Assembly: GCF_004959775.1 (NCBI RefSeq)
Contig: NZ_SJZG01000006.1
Location: 162,993-226,992, forward strand
Direction: 5' to 3'
DNA: 64,000 bases
Source: Agromyces sp. H66
GTDB lineage: Bacteria > Actinomycetota > Actinomycetes > Actinomycetales > Microbacteriaceae
Shown: in pieces, positions 24,695 to 32,669 of the stretch
Layout of the letters: every line of letters begins with the position of its first letter
Numbering within the stretch: the first letter of the stretch is position 1
The notes under the pieces: generated by a model
What the model saw: only the letters and a program-made list of their open reading frames with translations
Told to the model about the DNA's origin: nothing
Database searches by the model: none
Program-made: the position numbers and the translations under genes

Positions 24695-24829
24695 ATGTCA
24701 TCCATCAGGAAGTGCAGAGCCCGGCACTCGTCGCCATCGGCGCCGAGCGCGTGCAGATCCGTCCAACGCGCATGCGGACGCGATTGCGCTCGACGCAGCT
24801 GCACGCGCTCGGCGGGGAGGCGGCGATGA
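24695..24829 (+). CDS. Possible 44-aa leader peptide (uORF) ahead of the esterase
   Basis: A short frame with a very good ribosome site (GGGGAGG, 24683-24689) 5 bases before ATG 24695. Its TGA (24827-24829) overlaps the ATG of the esterase gene (24826) in an ATGA arrangement, as expected of translational coupling. The peptide is rich in Arg, Ser and Cys (MSSIRKCRARHSS start) and resembles no family I know. It could be a chance frame, but the spacing at both ends is notable. Confidence 0.4.
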   Translation: MSSIRKCRARHSSPSAPSACRSVQRACGRDCARRSCTRSAGRRR

Positions 24830-26520
24830 TGCGCGGCACGCGAGCGGCCACCCTCGGCCTGGCCACCGCAGCCGCGGCCCTCATGGTCACCGGCGGTACC
24901 GCTGCCGCGGCCGCGGTGCCGGCCGCGCCGACGGCGATCCCGCAGCTCGCGCCCGCCGAGCCGGGCACCCTCGCGGAGTGCGAGTCGCTCATCGCCTTCG
25001 AGCACGGCAGCACCGTGATCACGGGCGCCGAACTCGTCGCCGCCGGCACGCTGTCGGGCGTCGAGGTCGGCGAGCACTGCCTCGTTCGCGGGCACATGAA
25101 CGAACGCGTCAGCGACGTCGACGGACAGACGTATCGCATCGGATTCGAGATGCGCCTGCCCACCGACTGGAACGGGCGCTACCTCTACCAGGGCAACGGC
25201 GGGCTCGACGGCAACGTCGTCACCGCGCTCGGCCGTGCGGGAAGCGAGAGCGGACTGCAGCTCGGCTTCGCCGTGATCAGCTCGGATGCCGGCCACCCCG
25301 GCCATCTCGGGCCCACGTTCGGGATCGACCCGCAGGCACGCCTGGACTACGGATACCAGGCCGTCGGCACCTTGACGCCCATGGCCAAGGCGCTGATCGA
25401 GGCCGCATACGGCACGGGCCCCGATCGCTCGTACATGACCGGCGGATCCAACGGCGGACGGCACACCATGGTCGGTGCGGCGCGCTACGCCGACGAGTAC
25501 GACGGGTTCCTCGCGGTGGCGCCCGGGTTCAACCTCCCGCAGGCCGCCGTCGCCCAGGTGTGGGGCGCGCAGCAGTGGGCCACCGTCGCCACCGACGCGG
25601 CCGACCTGAACACCGCCCTGACCCCTGCCGAACGGCAGGTGATCGCGAACGCCATCCTCGCCCGATGCGACGGGCTGGACCGGCTCGAAGACGGGCTCGT
25701 CCAGGACGGCGAGCGCTGCCAGAAGGCCTTCTCCATCGATCTCGACGTTCCGACCTGCGAGGCCGAGCGCGACGGGACCTGTCTCACCCCGCAGCAGAAG
25801 TCGGTCGTCGCCGACGTCTTCGCCGGAGCCCGCACGAGCGACGGCGAGGATATCTACAGCTCGTTCCCGTTCGATCCGGGGCTCGCCCAGCCCAACTGGG
25901 CGTTCTGGAAGTTCTTCGCCTCGAGGGTCCTGGATCCCGGCGCCATCGGATTCATCTTCGGCACGCCACCCGATCCGAGCATCCCCGCCTCGCCGCTCAC
26001 CGCCGACATCGACGCGATCGCGCAGAGCATCACCGCCACGAGCGGCATCTACACCGAGAGCGGCATGGAGTTCATGACGCCTCCCGACCCCGCGAGGCTC
26101 GACACGTTGCGCGAGCGCGGCGGGAAGATGATCGTCGTGCACGGCGCATCCGACGGGGTGTTCTCGGTCGACGACACCGCGAGCTGGTACGACGAGCTCG
26201 ACGCGAACCACCGCCAGAAGGCCGATGAGTTCGTGCGGTACTTCGAGGTGCCCGGCATGGGGCACGTGAGCGGCGGTCCCGCGACCGACCAGTACGCGGG
26301 GCTCACCGCGCTCGTCGACTGGGTCGAGTACGGAACGGCTCCCGATCGGATCGACGCCTGGGTGAACCCCGCCAACCCCGACGTTCCCGCCGACTGGGCC
26401 GACGACCTCAGCCGTCCGCTCTGCCCGTATCCCTCGGTGGCGCGGTACGTGTCGGGCGACCCCGACAGCGCCGACAGCTTCGCCTGCAAGCACAGCGGAG
26501 GCGGCATCGGGCGCGACTGA
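24826..26520 (+). CDS. Secreted tannase/feruloyl esterase family protein
   Basis: A 564-aa protein with a signal peptide (residues 1 to about 32, TAAAALMVTGGTAAAAAV). The alpha/beta-hydrolase triad is Ser208 in TGGSNGGRH, Asp443 in HGASDGVFS and His480 in GMGHVSGG. Members cleave gallate or ferulate esters or MHET. In the family the catalytic Ser and His are normally flanked by two Cys that form a disulfide (CS-D-HC); here both positions are non-Cys (Gly and Val), so the bond is absent. Other Cys pairs remain. It is controlled by a MarR-type operator and followed by a terminator. Confidence 0.83.
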   Translation: MMRGTRAATLGLATAAAALMVTGGTAAAAAVPAAPTAIPQLAPAEPGTLAECESLIAFEHGSTVITGAELVAAGTLSGVEVGEHCLVRGHMNERVSDVDGQTYRIGFEMRLPTDWNGRYLYQGNGGLDGNVVTALGRAGSESGLQLGFAVISSDAGHPGHLGPTFGIDPQARLDYGYQAVGTLTPMAKALIEAAYGTGPDRSYMTGGSNGGRHTMVGAARYADEYDGFLAVAPGFNLPQAAVAQVWGAQQWATVATDAADLNTALTPAERQVIANAILARCDGLDRLEDGLVQDGERCQKAFSIDLDVPTCEAERDGTCLTPQQKSVVADVFAGARTSDGEDIYSSFPFDPGLAQPNWAFWKFFASRVLDPGAIGFIFGTPPDPSIPASPLTADIDAIAQSITATSGIYTESGMEFMTPPDPARLDTLRERGGKMIVVHGASDGVFSVDDTASWYDELDANHRQKADEFVRYFEVPGMGHVSGGPATDQYAGLTALVDWVEYGTAPDRIDAWVNPANPDVPADWADDLSRPLCPYPSVARYVSGDPDSADSFACKHSGGGIGRD

Positions 26521-26536
26521 GTTCACGGCGTGATCC

Positions 26537-26572
26537 GTCCCGGTCCTCCTCGCGGGTGAGGAGGGCCGGGAC
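26537..26572 (+). terminator. Hairpin terminator after the esterase gene
   Basis: 15-bp arms with one mismatch (26537-26551 and 26558-26572) and a 6-nt loop, 17 bases past the stop codon. Confidence 0.7.
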
Positions 26573-26656
26573 GGTCGCCGCCCTGCGGCACCCGTCGTCG
26601 ACCTGCCGGTCGGCTCGCGTTCACCGTTCGTGCACCGCGCGGCTTCCTGGCGCGCG

Positions 26657-26662
26657 TAGCTT
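26657..26662 (+). promoter_or_regulatory. -10 box TAGCTT of leaderless neuA
   Basis: The box ends 6 bases before ATG 26669; no Shine-Dalgarno sequence is present, so the transcript should begin at or within 1-2 bases of the start codon. Confidence 0.55.
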
Positions 26663-26668
26663 CGCGCC

Positions 26669-27973
26669 ATGGCCCGAATCGACCTCGCCGAGTCGCCGGC
26701 CGCCGTCGCCGCCGTCGAGCATGCGGGCACGCGAGCCGGCTGGGCGGATGCTGCGACCGGCGTCGCCACCGCGATCATCCCGGCGCGGGGCGGGTCGCAG
26801 GGCCTGCCCGGCAAGAACGTCGCCCGCGTCGGCGGCGTGCCGCTCATCACGCGTGCCGTCCGCGCCGCACTCACGGCGCGGCGGATCGGACGCGTCGTCG
26901 TCACGACCGACGACGAGGACATCGCCGAGGCGGCGCGCGCCGCCGGAGCCGAGATCGTCGAACGCCCGGCCGCGCTCGCCGGCGCCGCGGCGTCGAGCGA
27001 ATCGGCGCTGCTGCACGCGCTGGATGCGGGTGGAGCGTCCGCGATCACCGTGTTCATCCAGGCGACGTCGCCGTTCATCGATCCAGCCGATCTCGACGCG
27101 GCCGTCGAACGCGTCGCGAACGGCGAGCGCGACGTCGTGTTCGCCGCGGCGCCGACGCATGTGTTCCTGTGGCGCGAGGTCGGCTCGACCGCGGTGGGCG
27201 TCAACCACGAGATGTCGCACCGGCTGCGACGGCAGGAACGCGCGCCCGAGTTCGCCGAGACGGGCGCGTTCTACGTGTTCGCCACCGACGGCTTCCGAGA
27301 CGCCGGGCACCGATTCTTCGGGCGCGTGGGCGTGCAGCCGGTGCACCCCGACCATGCCATCGAGATCGACGACGCCGCGGACCTCGAGCGGGCGCGCACG
27401 CTCGCCGTGCGGATCGACCGCGACCTCGGCCCGCGGCATCCGCTGATCGACGTCGACGCGCTCGTCACCGACTTCGACGGCGTGCACACCGACGACACCG
27501 TCATGGTCGACCAGCTCGGCCGCGAATCGGTACGCGTGAGCCGCAGCGACGGCCACGGCGTCGCGCGGCTGCGCGCGGCGGGGCTCCCGGTGCTCATCCT
27601 CTCCGCCGAGGAGAACCCCGTGGTCGGGCGTCGCGCCGAGAAGCTCGGCGTCGAGTGCGCGCAGGGCGTCGCCGCGAAGGGCGAGGCACTGCGCGAGTGG
27701 GCGGCGGCCCGCGGCATCCGACTCGATCGCATCGCCTACCTCGGCAACGACCGCGGCGACGTGCCCGCGCTCGACCTCGTCGGCTGGCCCGTCGCGGTGC
27801 CGGATGCCGCGCCCGAGGCGCTCGAGGCGGCCCGGCACGTGCTGCAGAGCCCCGGCGGCCACGGCGCCGTGCGCGAGCTCGCCGACCTGATCCTCGCCGC
27901 CCGCGAGCACGCCAGCGAGCCCGGCGTCCGCCGTGCCGCCCCCGACCCCGCGCACCCGCGCGACCCAGAGTGA
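26669..27973 (+). CDS. neuA: CMP-nonulosonate cytidylyltransferase fused to HAD phosphatase
   Basis: A 434-aa two-domain protein. Residues 32-250 are an acylneuraminate cytidylyltransferase (TAIIPARGGSQGLPGKNV, TTDDEDIAEAARAAGAEIVERP, FIQATSPFIDPADLD, ETGAFYVF). Residues 265-415 are a KdsC-like HAD domain with the nucleophile motif DFDGVHTDD, the Lys of VAAKGEALREWAA and GNDRGDVPAL, so it looks active. The pair could dephosphorylate a nonulosonate-9-phosphate and activate the sugar as CMP ester. It is followed 11 bases later by neuB. Which nonulosonic acid is made cannot be told from sequence. Confidence 0.87.
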   Translation: MARIDLAESPAAVAAVEHAGTRAGWADAATGVATAIIPARGGSQGLPGKNVARVGGVPLITRAVRAALTARRIGRVVVTTDDEDIAEAARAAGAEIVERPAALAGAAASSESALLHALDAGGASAITVFIQATSPFIDPADLDAAVERVANGERDVVFAAAPTHVFLWREVGSTAVGVNHEMSHRLRRQERAPEFAETGAFYVFATDGFRDAGHRFFGRVGVQPVHPDHAIEIDDAADLERARTLAVRIDRDLGPRHPLIDVDALVTDFDGVHTDDTVMVDQLGRESVRVSRSDGHGVARLRAAGLPVLILSAEENPVVGRRAEKLGVECAQGVAAKGEALREWAAARGIRLDRIAYLGNDRGDVPALDLVGWPVAVPDAAPEALEAARHVLQSPGGHGAVRELADLILAAREHASEPGVRRAAPDPAHPRDPE

Positions 27974-27984
27974 GGGAGCACTGC

Positions 27985-28857
27985 ATGTCCGTACGCATCG
28001 GCCGATCGACCATCGGCCCCGAGGCACCCGTCTACGTCATCGGCGAGATCGGCCTGAACCACAACGGTGACGTCGAGATCGCGAAGCGCCTGATCGACGT
28101 GGCGGCGGAGTCGGGCGCGCAGGCCGTGAAGTTCCAGAAGCGCACGCCCGAGATCGCGACGCCCGAGCACATGCGCGACGTGCCCCGCGAGACGCCGTGG
28201 GGCACGATGAGCTACCTCGACTACCGCCGCCGGGTCGAGTTCGGCGAGCGCGAGTACCTCGAGATCGCGTCGTACTCGCTGCGGGCGGGCATCGACTGGT
28301 TCGCCTCGCCGTGGGATGTGCCGTCGGTCGAGTTCCTCGAGGGGCTCGGCGTCGTGGCGCACAAGGTCGCGTCGGCGTCGCTCACCGACCTCGAGCTGCT
28401 GGGCGCGCTCGCCGAGACGGGCAAGCCGGTCATCTGCTCCACGGGCATGTCGACGATCGAGGAGATCGACCGCGCGGTCGAGACGCTCGGCACCGAGCGC
28501 CTCGTGCTCATGCACGCCACGTCGAGCTACCCGATGCCGGCCGAGGAGGCCAACCTGCGCATGATCGACACGCTGCGCGGGCGGTACCCGGGCGTGCCGG
28601 TCGGCTACTCGGGCCACGAGCACGGCCTGCAGATCTCGCTCGCCGCGGTGGCGCTCGGCGCGGTCGCGGTCGAGCGGCACATCACGCTCGACCGGGCGAT
28701 GTGGGGCAGCGACCAGGCGGCGTCGCTCGAGCCGCAGGGCTTCGCGCACCTCGTGCGCGACATCCGGATCATCGGCGACGCGATGGGCGACGGCGTGAAG
28801 CGCGTGTTCCCGGGCGAGGAGGCCCCGCGAGCGAAGCTCCGCCGGGTCGCCGCGTGA
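27985..28857 (+). CDS. neuB: NeuB-type nonulosonic acid synthase lacking the SAF domain
   Basis: A 290-aa TIM-barrel synthase that condenses phosphoenolpyruvate with an N-acyl-mannosamine or its 6-phosphate. Conserved segments are VIGEIGLNHNGDVEIAKRLID, AVKFQKRTPE, FASPWDVPSVEFLE, PVICSTGMSTIEEID, PVGYSGHEHGLQISLAAVALGAVAVERHITLDRAMWGSDQAASLEP (in parts). Typical NeuB is about 345 aa with a C-terminal antifreeze-like SAF domain that adds substrate contacts; this protein ends where the barrel ends. GTGA overlap with the next gene. Confidence 0.87.
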   Translation: MSVRIGRSTIGPEAPVYVIGEIGLNHNGDVEIAKRLIDVAAESGAQAVKFQKRTPEIATPEHMRDVPRETPWGTMSYLDYRRRVEFGEREYLEIASYSLRAGIDWFASPWDVPSVEFLEGLGVVAHKVASASLTDLELLGALAETGKPVICSTGMSTIEEIDRAVETLGTERLVLMHATSSYPMPAEEANLRMIDTLRGRYPGVPVGYSGHEHGLQISLAAVALGAVAVERHITLDRAMWGSDQAASLEPQGFAHLVRDIRIIGDAMGDGVKRVFPGEEAPRAKLRRVAA

Positions 28858-30251
28858 CGCCGCCGTCGACCACGATGACGGATGCCGCGAGCCGACGCCT
28901 GCTCGTCGTCGCCGACTCCGACTCCTACGTGAAGTGGGGCGCGGCGCTCGCCTCCACGCTGCCCGCCACGTGGACGAGCCGGCTCGTGATCATCGCCTCG
29001 CCGGTGATGCCGAGCGGTCGTCAGCTCGCCGACGCGCTCGCCGGCACCCGGTTCACCGCGTCCGACGCGCGAGTGATCCACCTCGATGAGCTCGACGCGC
29101 TCGTCGACGACCTCGACCCGCACGCCGTGCTGCTCTCGCTCCGCGGGCCGTTCGTGCGCGTCGTGGCGCCCCGTCTCGAGGCCCGCGATCGCCGCCCCGC
29201 GCTCGTGAGCGGCTTTCCGGGGCTCACGATCCCCGCGGTGCCGAAGGCGGTCGTCTACCGCGAGCAGACCGATCTCGTGGTGCTGCACAGCCGCCACGAG
29301 GTGCGGGAGTTCCGAGCCATCGCCGCCGACCTCGACGTCGATCGCAGGTTCGGGCTCGCCACGCTGCCGTTCCTCGCGACGGATGCCGCGGGCGGGTCTC
29401 GAGACGGACTGCGGCCTCCTCGACCCTCGGAGGGCTCTCCTCGACCCTCGGAGGGCTCTCCTCGACCCTCGGAGGGCGACCGCTCCGACGTGGTCTTCGC
29501 CGCGCAGGCGAAGGTGCCTGCCGCGCGCGACGACCGCGTCCGCGTGCTCGAGGCGCTCGCCGCGCACGCGCGTCGGCACCCCGAGCGCCGCGTCGTGGTC
29601 AAGGTGCGCGCCAGGCGAGGCGAGGCGCAGACGCACGCCGAGGAGCACGACTACGCGGACCTCCTCGGCGACCTCGCCGAGCGGGTTCCGCCGAACCTGG
29701 TGGTCGAGGACGGCCCCATGGCCGAGAAGCTCGCGCGCGCGTCCGCACTCGTCACGGTGAGCTCGACGGCCGCGTTGGAGGCGGTGGCGCTCGGCATCCC
29801 GGCACTCCTCCTCGACGACTTCGGCGTGTCGCCGGCGATGATCAACACGGTGTTCGAGGGGTCGGGCCTGTTCGGCTCGACGGAGGACCTCGTCGAGGGC
29901 CGGTTCCGGCACGCGGATGCCGCGTGGCTGGCCGACAACTACTTCCACGGTCGCGGCGCCGACGACTGGATCGGGCGCCTGCACGCGCTCGCCGAGGCGC
30001 GCGAGATCGTGCCCCTGCCGCGACTCGACCGTCGCCACGACCTGGCGGGCGGCCCGCTTCGCGCCGCCTATGAACGACGGCGCATGCTCGGTGCGTACGA
30101 TCGCAGCCTGCTCGGTGCGGCCGCGTGGGGCCTTGGGCTCGCGGCGCGCGGCGTGGTGCGCCGCGTGCGACGACTCCGTCGGCGGACCCTCAGTCGACGG
30201 GCGCCGTGTGCTCCTCGACGTGCTTCAGGTAGTGGCCCGCGTTGCGCTTGA
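28854..30251 (+). CDS. Putative glycosyltransferase (DUF6716-like) of the nonulosonate cassette
   Basis: A 465-aa soluble protein. The N-terminal half has a Rossmann-like start (RRLLVVADSDSYVKWGAALA) and the C-terminal half a GT-B-like donor end (SALVTVSSTAALEAVALGIPALLLDDFGVSPAMINTVFEGSGLFGS). Position right after neuA-neuB (GTGA overlap) suggests that it transfers or polymerises the activated sugar; the family assignment is by recollection. At residues about 189-208 three tandem RPSEGSP units interrupt the sequence. The Arg-rich last 20 residues overlap the convergent carbonic anhydrase gene by 62 bases. Confidence 0.65.
   Translation: MTPPSTTMTDAASRRLLVVADSDSYVKWGAALASTLPATWTSRLVIIASPVMPSGRQLADALAGTRFTASDARVIHLDELDALVDDLDPHAVLLSLRGPFVRVVAPRLEARDRRPALVSGFPGLTIPAVPKAVVYREQTDLVVLHSRHEVREFRAIAADLDVDRRFGLATLPFLATDAAGGSRDGLRPPRPSEGSPRPSEGSPRPSEGDRSDVVFAAQAKVPAARDDRVRVLEALAAHARRHPERRVVVKVRARRGEAQTHAEEHDYADLLGDLAERVPPNLVVEDGPMAEKLARASALVTVSSTAALEAVALGIPALLLDDFGVSPAMINTVFEGSGLFGSTEDLVEGRFRHADAAWLADNYFHGRGADDWIGRLHALAEAREIVPLPRLDRRHDLAGGPLRAAYERRRMLGAYDRSLLGAAAWGLGLAARGVVRRVRRLRRRTLSRRAPCAPRRASGSGPRCA
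29418..29476 (+). repeat. Three in-frame 21-nt tandem repeats
   Basis: A 17-nt core CCTCGACCCTCGGAGGG recurs at 29418, 29439 and 29460 with exact 21-nt period, so the frame is kept and RPSEGSP is repeated in the protein. The core is partly self-complementary (CCCTC/GAGGG). Confidence 0.8.
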
Positions 30252-30726
30252 GGCTGTCGCGCTCCTCGTCGGAGAGCTCGCGCCGCACCTTGCCCGGCAC
30301 GCCGGCGACGAGCGAGCCCGGCGGCACGACCGTGCCCTCGAGCACGACCGCCCCCGCCGCGACCAGCGAGCCCTCGCCGATGACGGCGCCGTTCAGCACC
30401 CTGGCGCCCATGCCGATGAGGCAGTCGTCCTCGACCGTGCAGCCGTGCAGCACCGCGCCGTGCCCCACCGAGACGCCGCGCCCGACCGTGAGGGGGAAGC
30501 CCCGGTCGACGTGGCAGACGACCGCGTCCTGAAGGTTCGAGTCCTCGCCGAGCACGATGGGCTCCGCCTCGGCGCGGAGCACCGCGTTGTACCAGACGCT
30601 CGAACCCGGGGCGAGGCGCACGTTGCCGACGATGACGGCACCGGCAGCGACGAACGCGCGCTCGTCGCAGACCGGTGCGGGGATGCCCGCGAGGGTGATG
30701 ATGCGGGCCGAGGGATCTGCACTCAT
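30190..30726 (-). CDS. Gamma-class carbonic anhydrase family protein
   Basis: A 178-aa left-handed beta-helix with hexapeptide repeats (GAVIVGNVRLAPGSSVWYNAVLRAE, VLNGAVIGEGSLVAAGAVVLEGTVVPPGSLVAGVPGKVRREL in parts). The zinc ligands fit His of VVCHVDRG and the two His of GHGAVLHG. Related YrdA/Cam proteins form trimers; carbonic anhydrase activity is not assured. ATG 30726 is 7 bases from a TAGGCT box (30734-30739, minus strand), so probably leaderless. Confidence 0.88.
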   Translation of the reverse strand: MSADPSARIITLAGIPAPVCDERAFVAAGAVIVGNVRLAPGSSVWYNAVLRAEAEPIVLGEDSNLQDAVVCHVDRGFPLTVGRGVSVGHGAVLHGCTVEDDCLIGMGARVLNGAVIGEGSLVAAGAVVLEGTVVPPGSLVAGVPGKVRRELSDEERDSLKRNAGHYLKHVEEHTAPVD

Positions 30727-30736
30727 GGCCGCCAGC

Positions 30737-32077
30737 CTATTGCGTCGCCGATCCGGGTCGCGCGCCCCGCCGGCGGCGCACCGCCGACGCGATGAGCCGG
30801 ATGACCGCGCCGACGACGAAGACGGCGACACCACCCACGATCGACGGCAGCGGCAGGGTGACGACGAGCACGACGCATCCGATCGCCCCGAACCACGACA
30901 GCCAGCGCGGCACGAGCCGCTCGCCCGCCGGCTGCGTGAGCGCCGACGCGTTCGCGACGAGGTAGTAGAGCAGCACGCCGAACGACGAGAAGCCGATGGC
31001 ACCGCGCAGGTCGGCGACGAGCACGAGCACGACGACCGCGGCGCCCACCGTGATCTCGGCGACGTGCGGCACCCCGAATCGCGGATGCACCGTGGCGAGC
31101 GGTCGCGGCAGCTCGCCGTCGCGCGCCATCGCGAGGCTCGTGCGGCCGACGCCCGCGATGAGCGCGAGCAACGACCCGAGCGCGGCGACGCCCGCCGCGA
31201 CGCGCACGACGGGCTCGGCCCAGAGCCACCCGGCGACGCCGGCGACGTCGACGAGCGGTGCGGTGGAGGACGCGAGCGCGGCGGGTCCGAGCGACCCGAG
31301 CGCGGCCGTGCCCACCGCCGCGTACACGACGAGCACGATCGCGAACGCGACGCCGATCGCGCGCGGAATCGTGCGCGTCGGCTCGCGCACCTCCTCGCCG
31401 AGCGTCGCGATGCGCGCGTAGCCGGCGAAGGCGAAGAAGATCAGGGCGGCGGCCTGCAGCACGCCGTAGGCGCCTGCGATCGCCGCAGCCGGGGCGTCCG
31501 GCACCCCCCGAGGAGCGACGACGACCGCCGCATCGCCCGCACCCCATCCGCCGCCCGCGGTCGCTGCCACGCCCGCCGCGACCACCACGACGAGCACCGC
31601 GAGCACCGCCGACACGATCACCGACGCCACGCGCGCGGTGCGCGTGACGCCGAGCACGTTCACGCCGACGAGCACGACCACCGCGGCGACCGCGACCGGC
31701 TTCTGCCATGCGGGCGGCACGAGGTACGCCGCAGCGGTGATCGCCATCGCCGCGCAGCTCGCGGTCTTGCCGATCACGAACCCCCACCCGGCGAGGAAGC
31801 CCGGCCACGGGCCGAGCCGCTCGCGACCGTAGCGGTAGGCGCCGCCCGCCTCGGGGTGGCGCACCGCGAGCTGCGCCGTCGACCCGGCGTTCGCGACGGC
31901 GACGAGCGCGGCGATCGCGAGGCCCGCGAGCAGCCACGAACCCGCGGCCTGCGCGGCGGGCGCCCACACGGCGAACACGCCCGCGCCGATCATCGCGGCG
32001 AGCCCGATCGCGATGGCATCGCGGAGTCCGAGCCGTCGGGCGAGGCGGCCGTGCGCGGGCGAGGGGGGTGTGCTCAC
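30737..32077 (-). CDS. APC family amino acid permease
   Basis: A 446-aa permease with 12 predicted helices. The first helix carries GLAAMIGAGVFAVWAPAA, the unwound glycine motif of APC transporters, followed by RHPEAGGAYRYGRERLG. Substrate is likely an amino acid or amine, not identifiable. GTG 32077 lies 6 bases after TAGGGT (32084-32089, minus strand). Upstream of, and probably read into, the carbonic anhydrase gene, which also has its own -10 box. Confidence 0.87.
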   Translation of the reverse strand: MSTPPSPAHGRLARRLGLRDAIAIGLAAMIGAGVFAVWAPAAQAAGSWLLAGLAIAALVAVANAGSTAQLAVRHPEAGGAYRYGRERLGPWPGFLAGWGFVIGKTASCAAMAITAAAYLVPPAWQKPVAVAAVVVLVGVNVLGVTRTARVASVIVSAVLAVLVVVVAAGVAATAGGGWGAGDAAVVVAPRGVPDAPAAAIAGAYGVLQAAALIFFAFAGYARIATLGEEVREPTRTIPRAIGVAFAIVLVVYAAVGTAALGSLGPAALASSTAPLVDVAGVAGWLWAEPVVRVAAGVAALGSLLALIAGVGRTSLAMARDGELPRPLATVHPRFGVPHVAEITVGAAVVVLVLVADLRGAIGFSSFGVLLYYLVANASALTQPAGERLVPRWLSWFGAIGCVVLVVTLPLPSIVGGVAVFVVGAVIRLIASAVRRRRGARPGSATQ

Positions 32078-32147
32078 GACCGCACCCTACGACAGAACGG
32101 TGAACGAGGTGCGGCGACGGGGCGAGCGGATGCCCCGACCGCCGCCA

Positions 32148-32153
32148 TAGGAT
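32148..32153 (+). promoter_or_regulatory. -10 box TAGGAT of leaderless ybaK-like gene
   Basis: Six bases separate the box from ATG 32160. It is divergent from the TAGGGT box of the APC gene, 59 bases away. Confidence 0.5.
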
Positions 32154-32159
32154 CGATCC

Positions 32160-32669
32160 ATGCCCCCCGAACAGACGTCCACCCCGTCGCATCCCGCGGT
32201 CGATCGCGTCGCCGACGCGCTCGCGCGACACGGACTCACCCCTGAGATCGTCTGGTTCGACGACGCCGTGACGACCGCGCAGCTCGCCGCCGACGCGCTC
32301 GGCATCGAGGTCGGCCAGATCGCCAACTCGCTCGTCTTCACGCTCGACGGCGAGCCGATCCTCGTGCTCACCTCCGGCGCCCACCGCGTCGACACCGACT
32401 GGCTCGGCGCCGAGCTCGGCGGAGTCATCGGCCGGGCGTCGAAGGACGTCGTGAAGGCTGCGACCGGGCAGGTCATCGGGGGCGTCGCGCCGGTGGGGCA
32501 TCCGTCACCCGTGCGCACCTTCGTCGACACCGATCTCGCCCGGTACGACCAGGTGTGGGCCGCCGCCGGGCACGCGAAGACGGTGTTCGCGACCACGTTC
32601 GACGAACTGGTGCGCATCACGGGCGGCACGCCGCGGGCGGTCGAGCCGCGCGGCACGGTGTCCCCGTGA
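32160..32669 (+). CDS. YbaK/EbsC-type aminoacyl-tRNA deacylase
   Basis: A 169-aa protein of the YbaK/ProX fold: TPEIVWFDDAVTTAQLAADALGIEVGQIANSLVF, VLTSGAHRVD, the catalytic Lys region KDVVKAATGQVIGGVAPVGHP. Such proteins hydrolyse mischarged tRNA, often Cys- or Ala-tRNA(Pro); the exact substrate is not clear. It overlaps the GNAT gene by GTGA. Confidence 0.87.
   Translation: MPPEQTSTPSHPAVDRVADALARHGLTPEIVWFDDAVTTAQLAADALGIEVGQIANSLVFTLDGEPILVLTSGAHRVDTDWLGAELGGVIGRASKDVVKAATGQVIGGVAPVGHPSPVRTFVDTDLARYDQVWAAAGHAKTVFATTFDELVRITGGTPRAVEPRGTVSP

Noticed and set aside
29400-29480. CRISPR array
   Set aside because: The spacers are only 4 nt and identical; it is a short in-frame tandem duplication.
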